Source: Pseudomonadota bacterium
Lineage (GTDB): Bacteria > Myxococcota_A > UBA9042 > GCA-2863065
NCBI GenBank assembly: GCA_005776585.1
Contig: SXOX01000323.1
Coordinates: 1-64,000, forward strand
Direction of reading: 5' to 3'
Length of the DNA stretch: 64,000 nt
The notes below the pieces were generated by a model that ran no database searches, was not told the DNA's origin, and saw nothing but the letters and a program-made list of their open reading frames with translations. Positions within the stretch are counted from its first letter, which is position 1; every line of letters starts with the position of its first letter. Made by a program: the position numbers and the translations under genes. Shown here piece after piece: positions 28,301-34,159 of the stretch.

Positions 28301-28957
28301 GGAGTCACCGTCTGGTTCCTGGCGCCCGATGCCGTCGTGTCCCTCACTGCCGGGTCCGCTGCGTCCGGAAGCGCGCCCAAGCCGGGCAACAAGGTCTTCT
28401 TCGAGATCGCCGCGACCGCCGGGCAGCGGGTGGCGTTCCGCGTGACCTACTCGCAGAGCTCGACGTGTTACGCGACGTCCGCCAGCAACACGAACGGCGC
28501 CTCCCTCGGCACCGACAACACGTGCGGTACGACGAGCTGGTTCGACTCCTTCGTTGTCCCCGTCGACGGGCTCATCAAGGTCACGGCGGACTCCACGAGC
28601 ACCGGCACGCCGAACGTCACGCTCACCTCGTATCTCGTCCCCGACGACGCGTTCACGCCAATCACGATCAACGGCCCCGCGGTCGCGCAGACCAACGCGA
28701 TCGGCCAGGTCCTGTATTACAGCTTCGAGGGCACCGCCGGTCAGGTCATCCACTTCACCTCGACCCGCCTCAAGGGCTGCATGGTGCACCGCCTGTTCAA
28801 CAGCGCGTTCGCCCAGATCTACGCCACCGGCAACTCGTGCGCGAACACCAACACGTCAGCGAGCATCACACTGCCATCGAACGGCACCTACTACATCGTC
28901 GAGAACGCGGGCGAGGACATCGTGGACACCTTCACGGTCCAGCTCTTCTCGCCCTGA
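22358..28957 (+). CDS. Giant exported Cys-rich repeat protein, third gene of the locus (2199 aa)
   Basis: A mosaic secreted protein of 2199 residues. Order: signal peptide MNRVMRLACLGVALLSTATAVAA; a beta-rich domain; calcium-type thrombospondin-3-like repeats (DGDGLADLLEPRLG, DSDGDGVSDLDE, DADGDGWFDWDE at about 210-290); a domain of about 300 residues; a second calcium-repeat block near 600-690 (DTDADGLLDGADPCG, NGDADGDGVPDGADNCP); about 25 Cys-rich units (about 787-1685); and five tandem beta domains of roughly 105 residues at the C-terminus resembling pre-peptidase C-terminal (PPC) domains. At least the last four PPC-like units each carry one cysteine pair. The start ATG overlaps the previous stop (ATGA) and follows GGAGG. 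This is an adhesin- or matrix-like build; no catalytic motif was seen. Confidence 0.78.
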   Translation: MNRVMRLACLGVALLSTATAVAATPPANVWILDTHGALVASMAVGLTEDGTYEYSAVLGTTGQVVLNSPAPGAPLWTIPGSTAQSQVLINHATDSFPPAESRPSMSLVSLGEPTHDASTPGAPGVASAPPPGTYPGPLVVGVAALPASDGTQGASLELRVGNGAWSPVAALSATVVLDSPGETIVTVRVLSSEGAPLVESLLRYTLTPGGTLKDGDGDGLADLLEPRLGLVPGRDDATVDSDGDGVSDLDEVIRGTDPRSAASQPADADGDGWFDWDEVARGTSPTDSTKRPTARRTTEVEHLVTVTSFVDTANTEAAGGAGQVAAVDATGTEVFPPRTVTSRATFSMRLPASLPQVVALRGLPDADWLAVQRGALWGRADVTSRALASWHLEPADPLVVANPCLSALVTAPSTASITCLSVALQTLAAARLVRSVSLVLNPATAAPVALLEAERRWTNDDGVVVGPELSTPHLRFGWPSWTADTAPIPADREATNALLSALAASETFAPISARVVGRAAGAPPFDGALSQACAIVTEADAGAPLSPDATTVAAELVAALEATAPSSTETRVRLLARSGVARVLGAAAAMPSVLDPDADPDQDGLSTRDELTARRSLSTDPLTPDTDADGLLDGADPCGVDATNTCSTAWAGNGDADGDGVPDGADNCPMIANATQGDTNGDAIGDACPATARIVAPATNLVVAGGGTVSFHAALDAGAPPGFKLAWFRDGKPLGAGGLSIEAGIPATSAIVTIALKGGLPGGGLTLLDHRTLTVLGSGTGGPTLPCALAGCDDANACTVDTCTASVCVHSAILGCVPCDSSSDCDAVGATTCAPSICDFGQGRCVGGAGDKECDDGDACTTDTCAEGVGCKHLTVTCSDGVDCTEDTCSPDASSATGSQYTCTHVAKAGLCADTDTDPCTIALCSLEIGCHLGPKCTDSDLCSDSVCQPDGTCLTVVAAACDDGHACTVDHCAANPDYVPDGASPSPIVCTHTPENAQCADGLACTEDVCDADLGCTNSEACDDGSACTTDACEPDGACSHLADVCDDGAACTDDSCAELSGPDAEGNPVVECTHAPRPGCTACSVDAACDDQNACTDHRCIDGVCTFKPATNGAECDDAEPCTTADACKDGQCLGGAPPGCADDANACTLDVCVPGLGCDHVAKPGCTPCAVELQCKDANACTADACVLGQCVHAPVAAPSCEDGDPCTVAEHCDAGSCVPTAGIAPCDDQNPCTLDTCVGGQLCENLAIPGCQRCADDVDCSDGSPCTAESCLSEGTCGAPEPLFGPCSDGDACTLGDACVDGQCVAGVETPLCDDGKACTADACDAGSGCVAVVVPGCVACANAADCSDGDPCTTDGCPGGACIFTAKADGALCGLPSGCTVPQCSAGLCQSGPAENGFACNDGSPCSTDDTCTNGQCQGLAGGCDDLNPCTTDACVTGQACTHTPVAGCTYCNANGDCPVTQGGCLVSLCVNHQCGAPVAQNGTLCDDGDLCTLNEVCVNGVCDWPAEIQFLNCDDDDPCTDDYCGSPYCGEFECPPEMPYGCQNLAFTPCTTCASAIDCTDGNPCTKDTCYSDPYGCTGAECNPLGYCSVSHPKDNTALCDDGNPCTEGDYCLSSVCQAGAPKVCNDGDTCTLDSCSAGTCGAVFDTTTDPDVCPRCTTSANCTSGTCIAGDCCTPTILPDGQVRVYDPSDLSARVLCLPKGAGLSIRATGTSGAFSLKLVDRMGKQVAFGSHATSLYIEALDLTEGGRYTLTPAFGTPAVAHDVQVFLVPPPVAVASAADGVARSAANTVPGQTVAFSFERTAGQRFSIPGTGASSCTSVKVIDPTGAVISGPNATCGTAFTDAVQATVTGTYIAILDPSSFTVSNQTATIYDVPPDPTATITVPEAITPLVTTAPGQNAKATFTGVAGDRVTVTVVLSPGTGCHAFTLRAPSGASAGTDSSCGSTTVLYAVTLLESGVYTVEINPSSTGFGTYGVTVWFLAPDAVVSLTAGSAASGSAPKPGNKVFFEIAATAGQRVAFRVTYSQSSTCYATSASNTNGASLGTDNTCGTTSWFDSFVVPVDGLIKVTADSTSTGTPNVTLTSYLVPDDAFTPITINGPAVAQTNAIGQVLYYSFEGTAGQVIHFTSTRLKGCMVHRLFNSAFAQIYATGNSCANTNTSASITLPSNGTYYIVENAGEDIVDTFTVQLFSP
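24718..27412 (+). repeat. About 25 tandem CxDGxxCTxDxC units within the third giant protein
   Basis: The coding DNA repeats a motif of the form C-D-D-G-x-x-C-T-x-D-x-C followed by a spacer with further cysteines. Examples are CDDGDACTTDTC, CADGLACTEDVC and CSDGDPCTTDGC. Two spacing classes alternate irregularly: CTxDxC and CTxxDxC (CTTADAC, CTVAEHC, CTLGDAC, CTEGDYC). DNA identity between units is modest, so the array is old rather than a recent expansion. Confidence 0.85.
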
Positions 28958-28977
28958 GCGCCGTGGCGCGGGGCCCG

Positions 28978-29006
28978 TTGACCCCAAGGTGCGCGCGGGC
29001 TAGCGT
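28978..29006 (+). promoter_or_regulatory. Putative leaderless promoter of the INSIG-like gene
   Basis: TTGACC (28978-28983), 17 bases, TAGCGT (29001-29006), then six bases to the ATG at 29013. The -10 box and start distance are the same as at 4084-4096. Confidence 0.6.
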
Positions 29007-29012
29007 CAGCCG

Positions 29013-29600
29013 ATGCCGCATCGCCTGAAGCAGGACCTCGTGCTGTTCGTCGTCGGCGGCCTGCTGTTGTCGTTGTGCGACCGCGTGCACGTGATGTATG
29101 GCGTCATCGTCCAAAACGACCAGAGCTTCTTGGGTCAGGCCTGGTGGGTCCCGCCCATGTTCGGGGTCGTCACCGTGGTCACCATGCGGCTCTACGCGCT
29201 GCTGCGACCGATGCTGGGCGCGCGCATTGCGCCCGCATCGCGTACCCAGCTCGTCACGACGGCGCTCGCCCTGGCTTCGGCGTACGTGGTCACTGGACCT
29301 GGAGCCGCGCGGCCGATGATGCTGGCCGGCGGCCTCGCCGCGCTGTGGGCGTTTCGCGCGATGGCCCGTCGGTCGCTGCCGGAGGTGTGGCTCGCGCTCC
29401 TCATCGCCGTCGTGGGCCCCGCAGTCGAGGCCCTCACGTCTGCCAGTGGCGCGTTTCGCTACGTGGCCGCCGACTTCCTGTACGTTCCGATGTGGCTGCC
29501 GGCCGTTTACCTGCATGCCGCGCCGCTCGTCGTCGAGATCGACGGCATGCTCCATGGCCTGCCCGAGACTCCCCCACTGGAAAGGACCCTCCCGACATGA
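29013..29600 (+). CDS. INSIG-like integral membrane protein
   Basis: A 195-residue protein with about five or six hydrophobic segments. Three points match the Insig (insulin-induced gene) family as I remember it. LVLFVVGGLLL lies at the first membrane helix. GQAWWVPPMFG (41-51) compares with SSAWWVPPCCG in human INSIG. GAFRYVAADFLYVPMWLPAV (146-165) compares with the end of INSIG, which reads VYQYTSPDFLYVRSWLP. Vertebrate Insig binds oxysterols and retains SCAP in the ER. A mycobacterial homologue (MvINS) has been crystallised, so bacterial members exist, but their role is unclear. Length fits. The downstream lipoprotein gene overlaps its stop (ATGA), so the pair is cotranscribed from the promoter at 28978. 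Confidence 0.75.
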   Translation: MPHRLKQDLVLFVVGGLLLSLCDRVHVMYGVIVQNDQSFLGQAWWVPPMFGVVTVVTMRLYALLRPMLGARIAPASRTQLVTTALALASAYVVTGPGAARPMMLAGGLAALWAFRAMARRSLPEVWLALLIAVVGPAVEALTSASGAFRYVAADFLYVPMWLPAVYLHAAPLVVEIDGMLHGLPETPPLERTLPT

Positions 29601-29944
29601 GAGCACTCACCTTGACGATACTCCTGGGACTGATGGCCTCCGCGTGCGGCGTCTACACGCGCGCGGCGGTCAAGAACGACGGCCCCGAGGCCATCACGGT
29701 CACGCTCGCGGCCTCGGCTGGCGGCGACAAGGTAGTCTACGAGAAGATCGCGCCGGGGACGACCGCGGCGTTTCAGCGGGTGAAGTTCGACACGTACGGC
29801 GCCGTCGACGTCCAGATCACGTCGGGCAAAGGCACCGGCGGAAAGGTCGATCTGCACGAGAAGAACGACAACACGATCGTCATCTCCCCTATCGAGAAGC
29901 CAAAGGCCGAGAGCGCCTATAACAAGGACAACGAGTGGTGGTAG
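29597..29944 (+). CDS. Small lipoprotein cotranscribed with the INSIG-like gene
   Basis: A 115-residue protein with a lipoprotein signal: MRALTLTILLGLMASAC, with the lipobox cysteine at residue 17. The mature part is a short beta-rich domain (AITVTLAASAGGDKVVYEKI, VDVQITSGKGTGGKVDLHE) with a charged, Asn/Trp-ending tail. I know no family for it. The ATG overlaps the stop of the INSIG-like gene, so the two are made together. It would sit on the periplasmic face of the inner or outer membrane, where it could contact the membrane protein; that partnership is inference only. Confidence 0.75.
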   Translation: MRALTLTILLGLMASACGVYTRAAVKNDGPEAITVTLAASAGGDKVVYEKIAPGTTAAFQRVKFDTYGAVDVQITSGKGTGGKVDLHEKNDNTIVISPIEKPKAESAYNKDNEWW

Positions 29945-29945
29945 G

Positions 29946-30641
29946 CTAGTGCCGACTCCGCACGACGAGTGCCACCGCTAGCAGCGCCGTCGCCATCGCC
30001 AGTCCTGAGAGGTTGGCTCCATGGCCGCACGACGCGCACGCCGACGGTGACGGAGGGGCGCCGTTCGGCAGGATTTCCGAGACCGAGCTCTCGTCCACTG
30101 CTTGGGTTGCTGCCGAACGTTCGACCACGGCGATTCCGGAGGCGTCGGCAGTCGTCCACGGCGACGAGTAGGCTGGAATCGTCACGCACGCTTCGAGGGG
30201 CTCACCGACGGCTCGGTTTCCTGAGAGGTCCTCGACCATGAGGCGAATGCGCACTGGGAGACCAAGCACTTCGTCCAGTGCGTCGAAGAGTGTCACGCAG
30301 ATCGCATAGCCGGCCTGCCCGGGGGCAAGGTCTCCATGCGGAAAGAGTCCGAGAGCCCCGGTTCCGAGCGGACGCACCGACGAGGTTCCAGGGCGGCTCA
30401 GCGTCGCTTGATAGAGAAGCGGATCCTCGTCGCCGCTCGCGACGGTGAGCGAGACGAGCGACCACAGCCCGCACGGCGTCACCTCGCAGGGCGGCGCGCT
30501 GTTCAGCACGGTCGACTTCACGCTGGCGCCTCTGGGCGGCATCGTGTCGAAGCCCGACCCCGTGGTAAACGTGCCAACCTCGCCGGTTCCCAGCAGAATT
30601 CGGTACGTTTGGCTGCTCTTCTTGACGCTGTCCACCGTCAT
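29946..30641 (-). pseudogene. 5'-truncated surface protein with MYXO-CTERM-like tail
   Basis: Readable from about base 30620 to 29946. It contains beta-rich sequence (GEVGTFTTGSGFDTMPPRG, QAGYAICVTLFDALDEV, IRLMVEDLSGNRAVGE) and ends with SACASCGHGANLSG, a hydrophobic helix LAMATALLAVALVV and RSRH. The end is the Cys / transmembrane / Arg pattern of C-terminal sorting signals used by myxobacteria. There is no signal peptide. The frame upstream of about 30620 is antisense to the first membrane helix of the TauE/SafE gene, so the 5' part seems to have been lost at that junction. The exact boundary and whether anything is expressed are uncertain. Confidence 0.5.
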
Positions 30642-31819
30642 CGGTCTGGCCCTCAGCCCGTTCGGAAGCGGCGGCTCGATCCTCACGCTCCCGATCCTCG
30701 TCCTTGCACTCGGGATGCCCGCCAAGGAGGCCATCGCGAGCTCGCTGCTCGTCGTCGCAGGCACGAGGCTCGTCGGCCTGGTCCCCACCTCCGCGCAGGC
30801 AACGTTCAGTGGCGGACCGGCCTGCTGTTCGGGGCCGTCGCGATGCTGGGCTCAGTGGGCGGCAGCGTCGTCTCCGGCTGGCTCTCACCCACGGTCCTCA
30901 TGAGCGACTCTGGCGTCCTCATGCTCGTGAAGGGCGTCGCGATGACGCGCCGACTCCCTGGTCCAGCGGCTGCGCCGCGCGCGCAACGGTGGTTCGTGGC
31001 CTGTGCGCAAGGGCTCGGGGTTGGCTTCGTGACGGGGCGCGTCGGCGCAGGGGGCGGCTTCCTCGTCGTGCCGACGCTCGTGCTCTTTGGCGCCATGCCG
31101 ATGCGACAGGCGGTCGGGACCTCGCTGTTCGTCATCGCGCTCAACGCGTCGGCGGGGCTCGTCGGTCACCTCGCCCACGATCATGTCGATTGGACCGTCG
31201 GCCTCCAGGTCACGGCCACAGCGGCGATGGGCGCGCTCGCCGGTGGCGGGCTCGCCCGTCGTGTGGACTCCGAGCGGATGCGCCGTGGCTTTGCCGTGCT
31301 CGTGACGCTGACGGGGCTCTGGGTGCTCGGTCGCGAGTTTCCGTCCGAGGAAGTCGATGCGATCGTCGCCACGCGCTGGCCCCCAGTCCTCGGCGGCCTC
31401 GCTGTCGGCGGCTTTGTGCTGCTCTTTCAGCTCGTGGCTTGGCAGCCGCTCGGCGTCTCGACGGGCTTCACCGACTGCGTCCTGGCCGTCAGCGACTCCA
31501 AGGCCCGTCGCTCGTCGCGGCTGCTCTTTCTCGGCGGCATCCTCGGGGCGGCGTCGTGGCCGCGCTGTTGGCCGGCCAAGGACCCATCGGCCTCTCCGCG
31601 GGCGCCTTCGACTCCCTAGTGACCGCAAGCGTCCTCCCCAAGGCGCTCCTGTTCATCGCGGGCGACGTCCTCGTCGGCTTCGGTGCACGCCTCGCCGGCG
31701 GCTGCACCTCTGGCCATGGCATCGTCGGAACCGCCTTGGGCGCGCGCGCGAGCCTGGTCGCAATCGCCCTCTTCTTCGTGGGCGGGGTGATGACCACTGT
31801 GCTCCTCGCACACCTGTAG
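30562..31819 (+). pseudogene. TauE/SafE-YeeE fused sulfur-compound permease, two apparent frameshifts
   Basis: Three frames must be joined to read it. Frame 1 gives FGSGGSILTLPILVLALGMPAKEAIASSLLVV; frame 2, from about 30785, gives NVQWRTGLLFGAVAMLGSVGG to RRGFAVLVTLTGLWVLG (end of TauE/SafE) and WPPVLGGLAVGGFVLLFQ (start of YeeE/YedE); frame 3, from about 31545, gives GGVVAALLAGQGPIGLSAGA and GFGARLAGGCTSGHGIVG. Each jump is repaired by one extra base in a homopolymer: the CCCC at about 30783-30786 and the GGGG at about 31545-31548. TauE/SafE exports sulfite or sulfonates; YeeE/YedE proteins import thiosulfate-type sulfur. Either a pseudogene or two homopolymer sequencing errors. The start is uncertain (GTG at 30562 or 30571). 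Confidence 0.7.
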
Positions 31820-31831
31820 CTCGGAGGGTCC

Positions 31832-32371
31832 ATGCGCGTCTTCGCTCTCGGCCTGCTCTCGGGACTCATGCTCGTCCGCATCGGCGCCACCGATTACGAC
31901 GTCATCTCCGGCATGATGCGCCTCCAAGACGCGCGTCTGGCGATCGTGATGGGCGTCGCGATCGCGGTGAGCGCGCTCGGCTTTGCGTGGCTGGCGCGCA
32001 GACCGGCGCGGCTCGGAGGTCCCATGACGGTGGCCACCAAGCCGGTCAAGCCGGGCCTCGTCGTCGGCGCGCTGCTCTTCGGGGCGGGCTGGGGACCGAC
32101 CGACAGCTGTCCGAGCACGACGCTCGCTCAAGTCGGCGAAGGGCGCTGGATTTGCCTGTTCACCCTCACCGGCATTGTCCTGGGGACCTGGCTCTACCGC
32201 CGCCGGAGCGCGGTCGAGGAAGCGAGACTCTTACAACGACAGCAAGAACGCGCGGAGGCGCGCGGTATCTCGACCGTCGTAGGTGGGCGCAACCGTACCG
32301 TCGCCATGGGAGCCGTCGCGCCCGGGTCGGAACCCGCGCAGCACGTCGTCCAAGGTGCGCGCGGTCCCTGA
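31832..32371 (+). CDS. YeeE/YedE-family sulfur transport subunit (PmpB-like)
   Basis: A 179-residue membrane protein with four or so hydrophobic segments. It carries the family motif LFGAGWGPTDSCPSTTLAQVGEG (about 73-95), which includes the cysteine characteristic of these permeases. It starts 12 bases after the TauE-YeeE gene with GGAGGG upstream and is presumably its partner half, since two-gene PmpA/PmpB arrangements are usual. From about residue 135 the protein runs into a charged tail that overlaps the convergent di-heme lipoprotein gene for 141 bases. Such a long tail-to-tail overlap is odd, and the family part ends before it. A missed frameshift near the 3' end is possible. Confidence 0.78.
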   Translation: MRVFALGLLSGLMLVRIGATDYDVISGMMRLQDARLAIVMGVAIAVSALGFAWLARRPARLGGPMTVATKPVKPGLVVGALLFGAGWGPTDSCPSTTLAQVGEGRWICLFTLTGIVLGTWLYRRRSAVEEARLLQRQQERAEARGISTVVGGRNRTVAMGAVAPGSEPAQHVVQGARGP

Positions 32372-34159
32372 GGCGAACCACGGGCCGCCACGGCCGAGAT
32401 CGAGCAGCGGCGAGATGCGATTGCCATTGGACGTGAAATTCTCACCTGCGGCCACCTTGGCGTAGGCGGCTGCGCCGAAGACGAGGGGCGCCTGCTGGAG
32501 CCGGCGCACGACCTGGTCGCCCTCGAGCACCTCGGGAGAGCGCAGCGTCGGAGCGGGTCGATGGCACCGAGCGCAGTCGCGTTGAAACAGCGTCCAGCCC
32601 TCGCGCGCCTCGGGTGAGAGCGTCTCGCCAGCGGCTCGCAGCGGGCTCGGCGGCACAGGCAAGGCCATGAGAAAATCGAGCAGCGCTTCGCGCGCGGCCT
32701 GGGCGCTGAGGGTCGTCGTGCGTCCGCCGGGTTCGGTGACCACGACCGGCTCCTCCCACCAGCGCTCGCGGTCGTGCGCGGCGTTCCAGAGCCGCGGGTC
32801 CAGCGAACGAAAGAGCCCCTCGACCGCCGCAGACAGCGTCGGCGCGCCGCCCGTGGTGAAGATCGGGACGACCTGGCCGATGCCGCCGAGCGGGCGGGTT
32901 ACCTCTTGGCGCCGCTCGAGGAAGCCCGGATGGACGCGGTGGTCGGTACCGGTGTCCCAATGGCAGCCATTGCACGCAACGCCCTCGCCCGGCTTGGGGC
33001 GCCAGAGGAGGGCGCCGTAGAAGAGGCGCTCGCCGAGGTCCTGCGGCAGCGCACGGGGCCGATCGTCGAGCGCCAGCCTCCGTGCACCTGCATCCGGGGT
33101 GAGCTCCCAGAGCGCGTCGTCCAGACGGCACGCGACCACGACGCGGTCGGCGAACGCGGCGAGGCCCAGGGGCGTCGGTCCCACTGGCCACACCTGGGCA
33201 TCCGCCAGGTCCGCCAGGCGCACGGCGAGCACGCGATCGCTTCCGGTCGCGGACAGCACGACATGGTCGGACGTGACGAGCACGCGCGTCGCATCGACCA
33301 GGGCGTGGCGGCGGAGGTCGAGCCGCGCCACGACGCGGTGGTCGCCCGCGCGCAGCCCGTCACCCGAGTAGCCGACGAGCTCGGAGTAGAGCCCCTCGAG
33401 CGGTCCTTGTTCGCGCCGCACCGGCCCATCGGCGGGGCCGACGGTCCAGAGCACATCGTCCCTTGCCGCCCACGCCGCGTCTCGAACGGGCGTCGTTCGG
33501 GACGCGCGCGCGGGGACCAGCGTGGGGCCACGCGCACTGCCGAGCGCAACCCCGGAGAGGAAGGGCGAGAGCCCCGTCGCCACCCAGACGTGGCCCGGGC
33601 CCAGCGAGCCGAGACGCAGTCCGGCCGGTGGAATCGGCGCGGAGCCACGACGGGCACCCCGAGAATCCAGCACGACGACGGCGTCGTCTACGGTGTCGAG
33701 CACAGCGATGATGTCCCGGTCCATCGCCACGTCGCGAAACCCGGCGCGCTCCGGCAGCCCGAATGTCGGCGTGGCGCCAAAGGAGCGCAGTCCCCGAGGC
33801 TCCTCGGCACCGACGCACAGCGCGCCCAGCGGGCTGGGGCTCGCGAGGCACCGTTGCGTCGCGCGCGGACCGACGCGGCTGCCAGCGGGTCGCCAGTGAC
33901 CGGATGCATCGCGGACGAACCCACGCTGATGGGGATGGCTAGCGGAGAACGTCCAAAGGAGACCGGCCTCGACGTAGACTCCGGAGGGGTCGGCGTGGTC
34001 GGCCTGCGCGGCCCGATACGCGAGAGGCCACCGCGTCGCCAGCTCGGCCTCTTTGCGCTCGAGCCCGGCGCGCCAGGGTGACTCGGTCGTGCGCGGGTCG
34101 ACGCGACAACCGAGCAGCACGAGCAGACCGCCAGCGACGGCGAGACGCACCTGGGTCAT
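32231..34159 (-). CDS. Di-heme cytochrome c lipoprotein with N-terminal propeller-like domain
   Basis: A 642-residue protein. The signal MTQVRLAVAGGLLVLLGC marks a lipoprotein (Cys18). Residues about 60-380 are beta-rich with repeated DRVVVACRLDDALWEL-type blades, suggesting a propeller. Two heme c motifs follow: CNGCH at 396-400 and CARCH at 529-533. The layout resembles MauG/cytochrome c peroxidase-related secreted proteins; distal ligands were not assigned. The start ATG overlaps the stop of the lhr-like gene as ATGA, so it is cotranscribed with the helicase. Likely an outer-membrane or periplasmic redox protein; its partner is not evident. Confidence 0.82.
   Translation of the reverse strand: MTQVRLAVAGGLLVLLGCRVDPRTTESPWRAGLERKEAELATRWPLAYRAAQADHADPSGVYVEAGLLWTFSASHPHQRGFVRDASGHWRPAGSRVGPRATQRCLASPSPLGALCVGAEEPRGLRSFGATPTFGLPERAGFRDVAMDRDIIAVLDTVDDAVVVLDSRGARRGSAPIPPAGLRLGSLGPGHVWVATGLSPFLSGVALGSARGPTLVPARASRTTPVRDAAWAARDDVLWTVGPADGPVRREQGPLEGLYSELVGYSGDGLRAGDHRVVARLDLRRHALVDATRVLVTSDHVVLSATGSDRVLAVRLADLADAQVWPVGPTPLGLAAFADRVVVACRLDDALWELTPDAGARRLALDDRPRALPQDLGERLFYGALLWRPKPGEGVACNGCHWDTGTDHRVHPGFLERRQEVTRPLGGIGQVVPIFTTGGAPTLSAAVEGLFRSLDPRLWNAAHDRERWWEEPVVVTEPGGRTTTLSAQAAREALLDFLMALPVPPSPLRAAGETLSPEAREGWTLFQRDCARCHRPAPTLRSPEVLEGDQVVRRLQQAPLVFGAAAYAKVAAGENFTSNGNRISPLLDLGRGGPWFASGTARTLDDVLRGFRPGRDGSHGDGTVAPTYDGRDTARLRAFLLSL

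Noticed and set aside
13703-28957. Insecticidal-toxin (Tc) or RHS/YD-repeat toxin locus
   Set aside because: No YD/RHS repeats, VRP or TcC-type core and no toxin domain were seen; the modules are structural (Cys, calcium-type, FN3-like and PPC-like).
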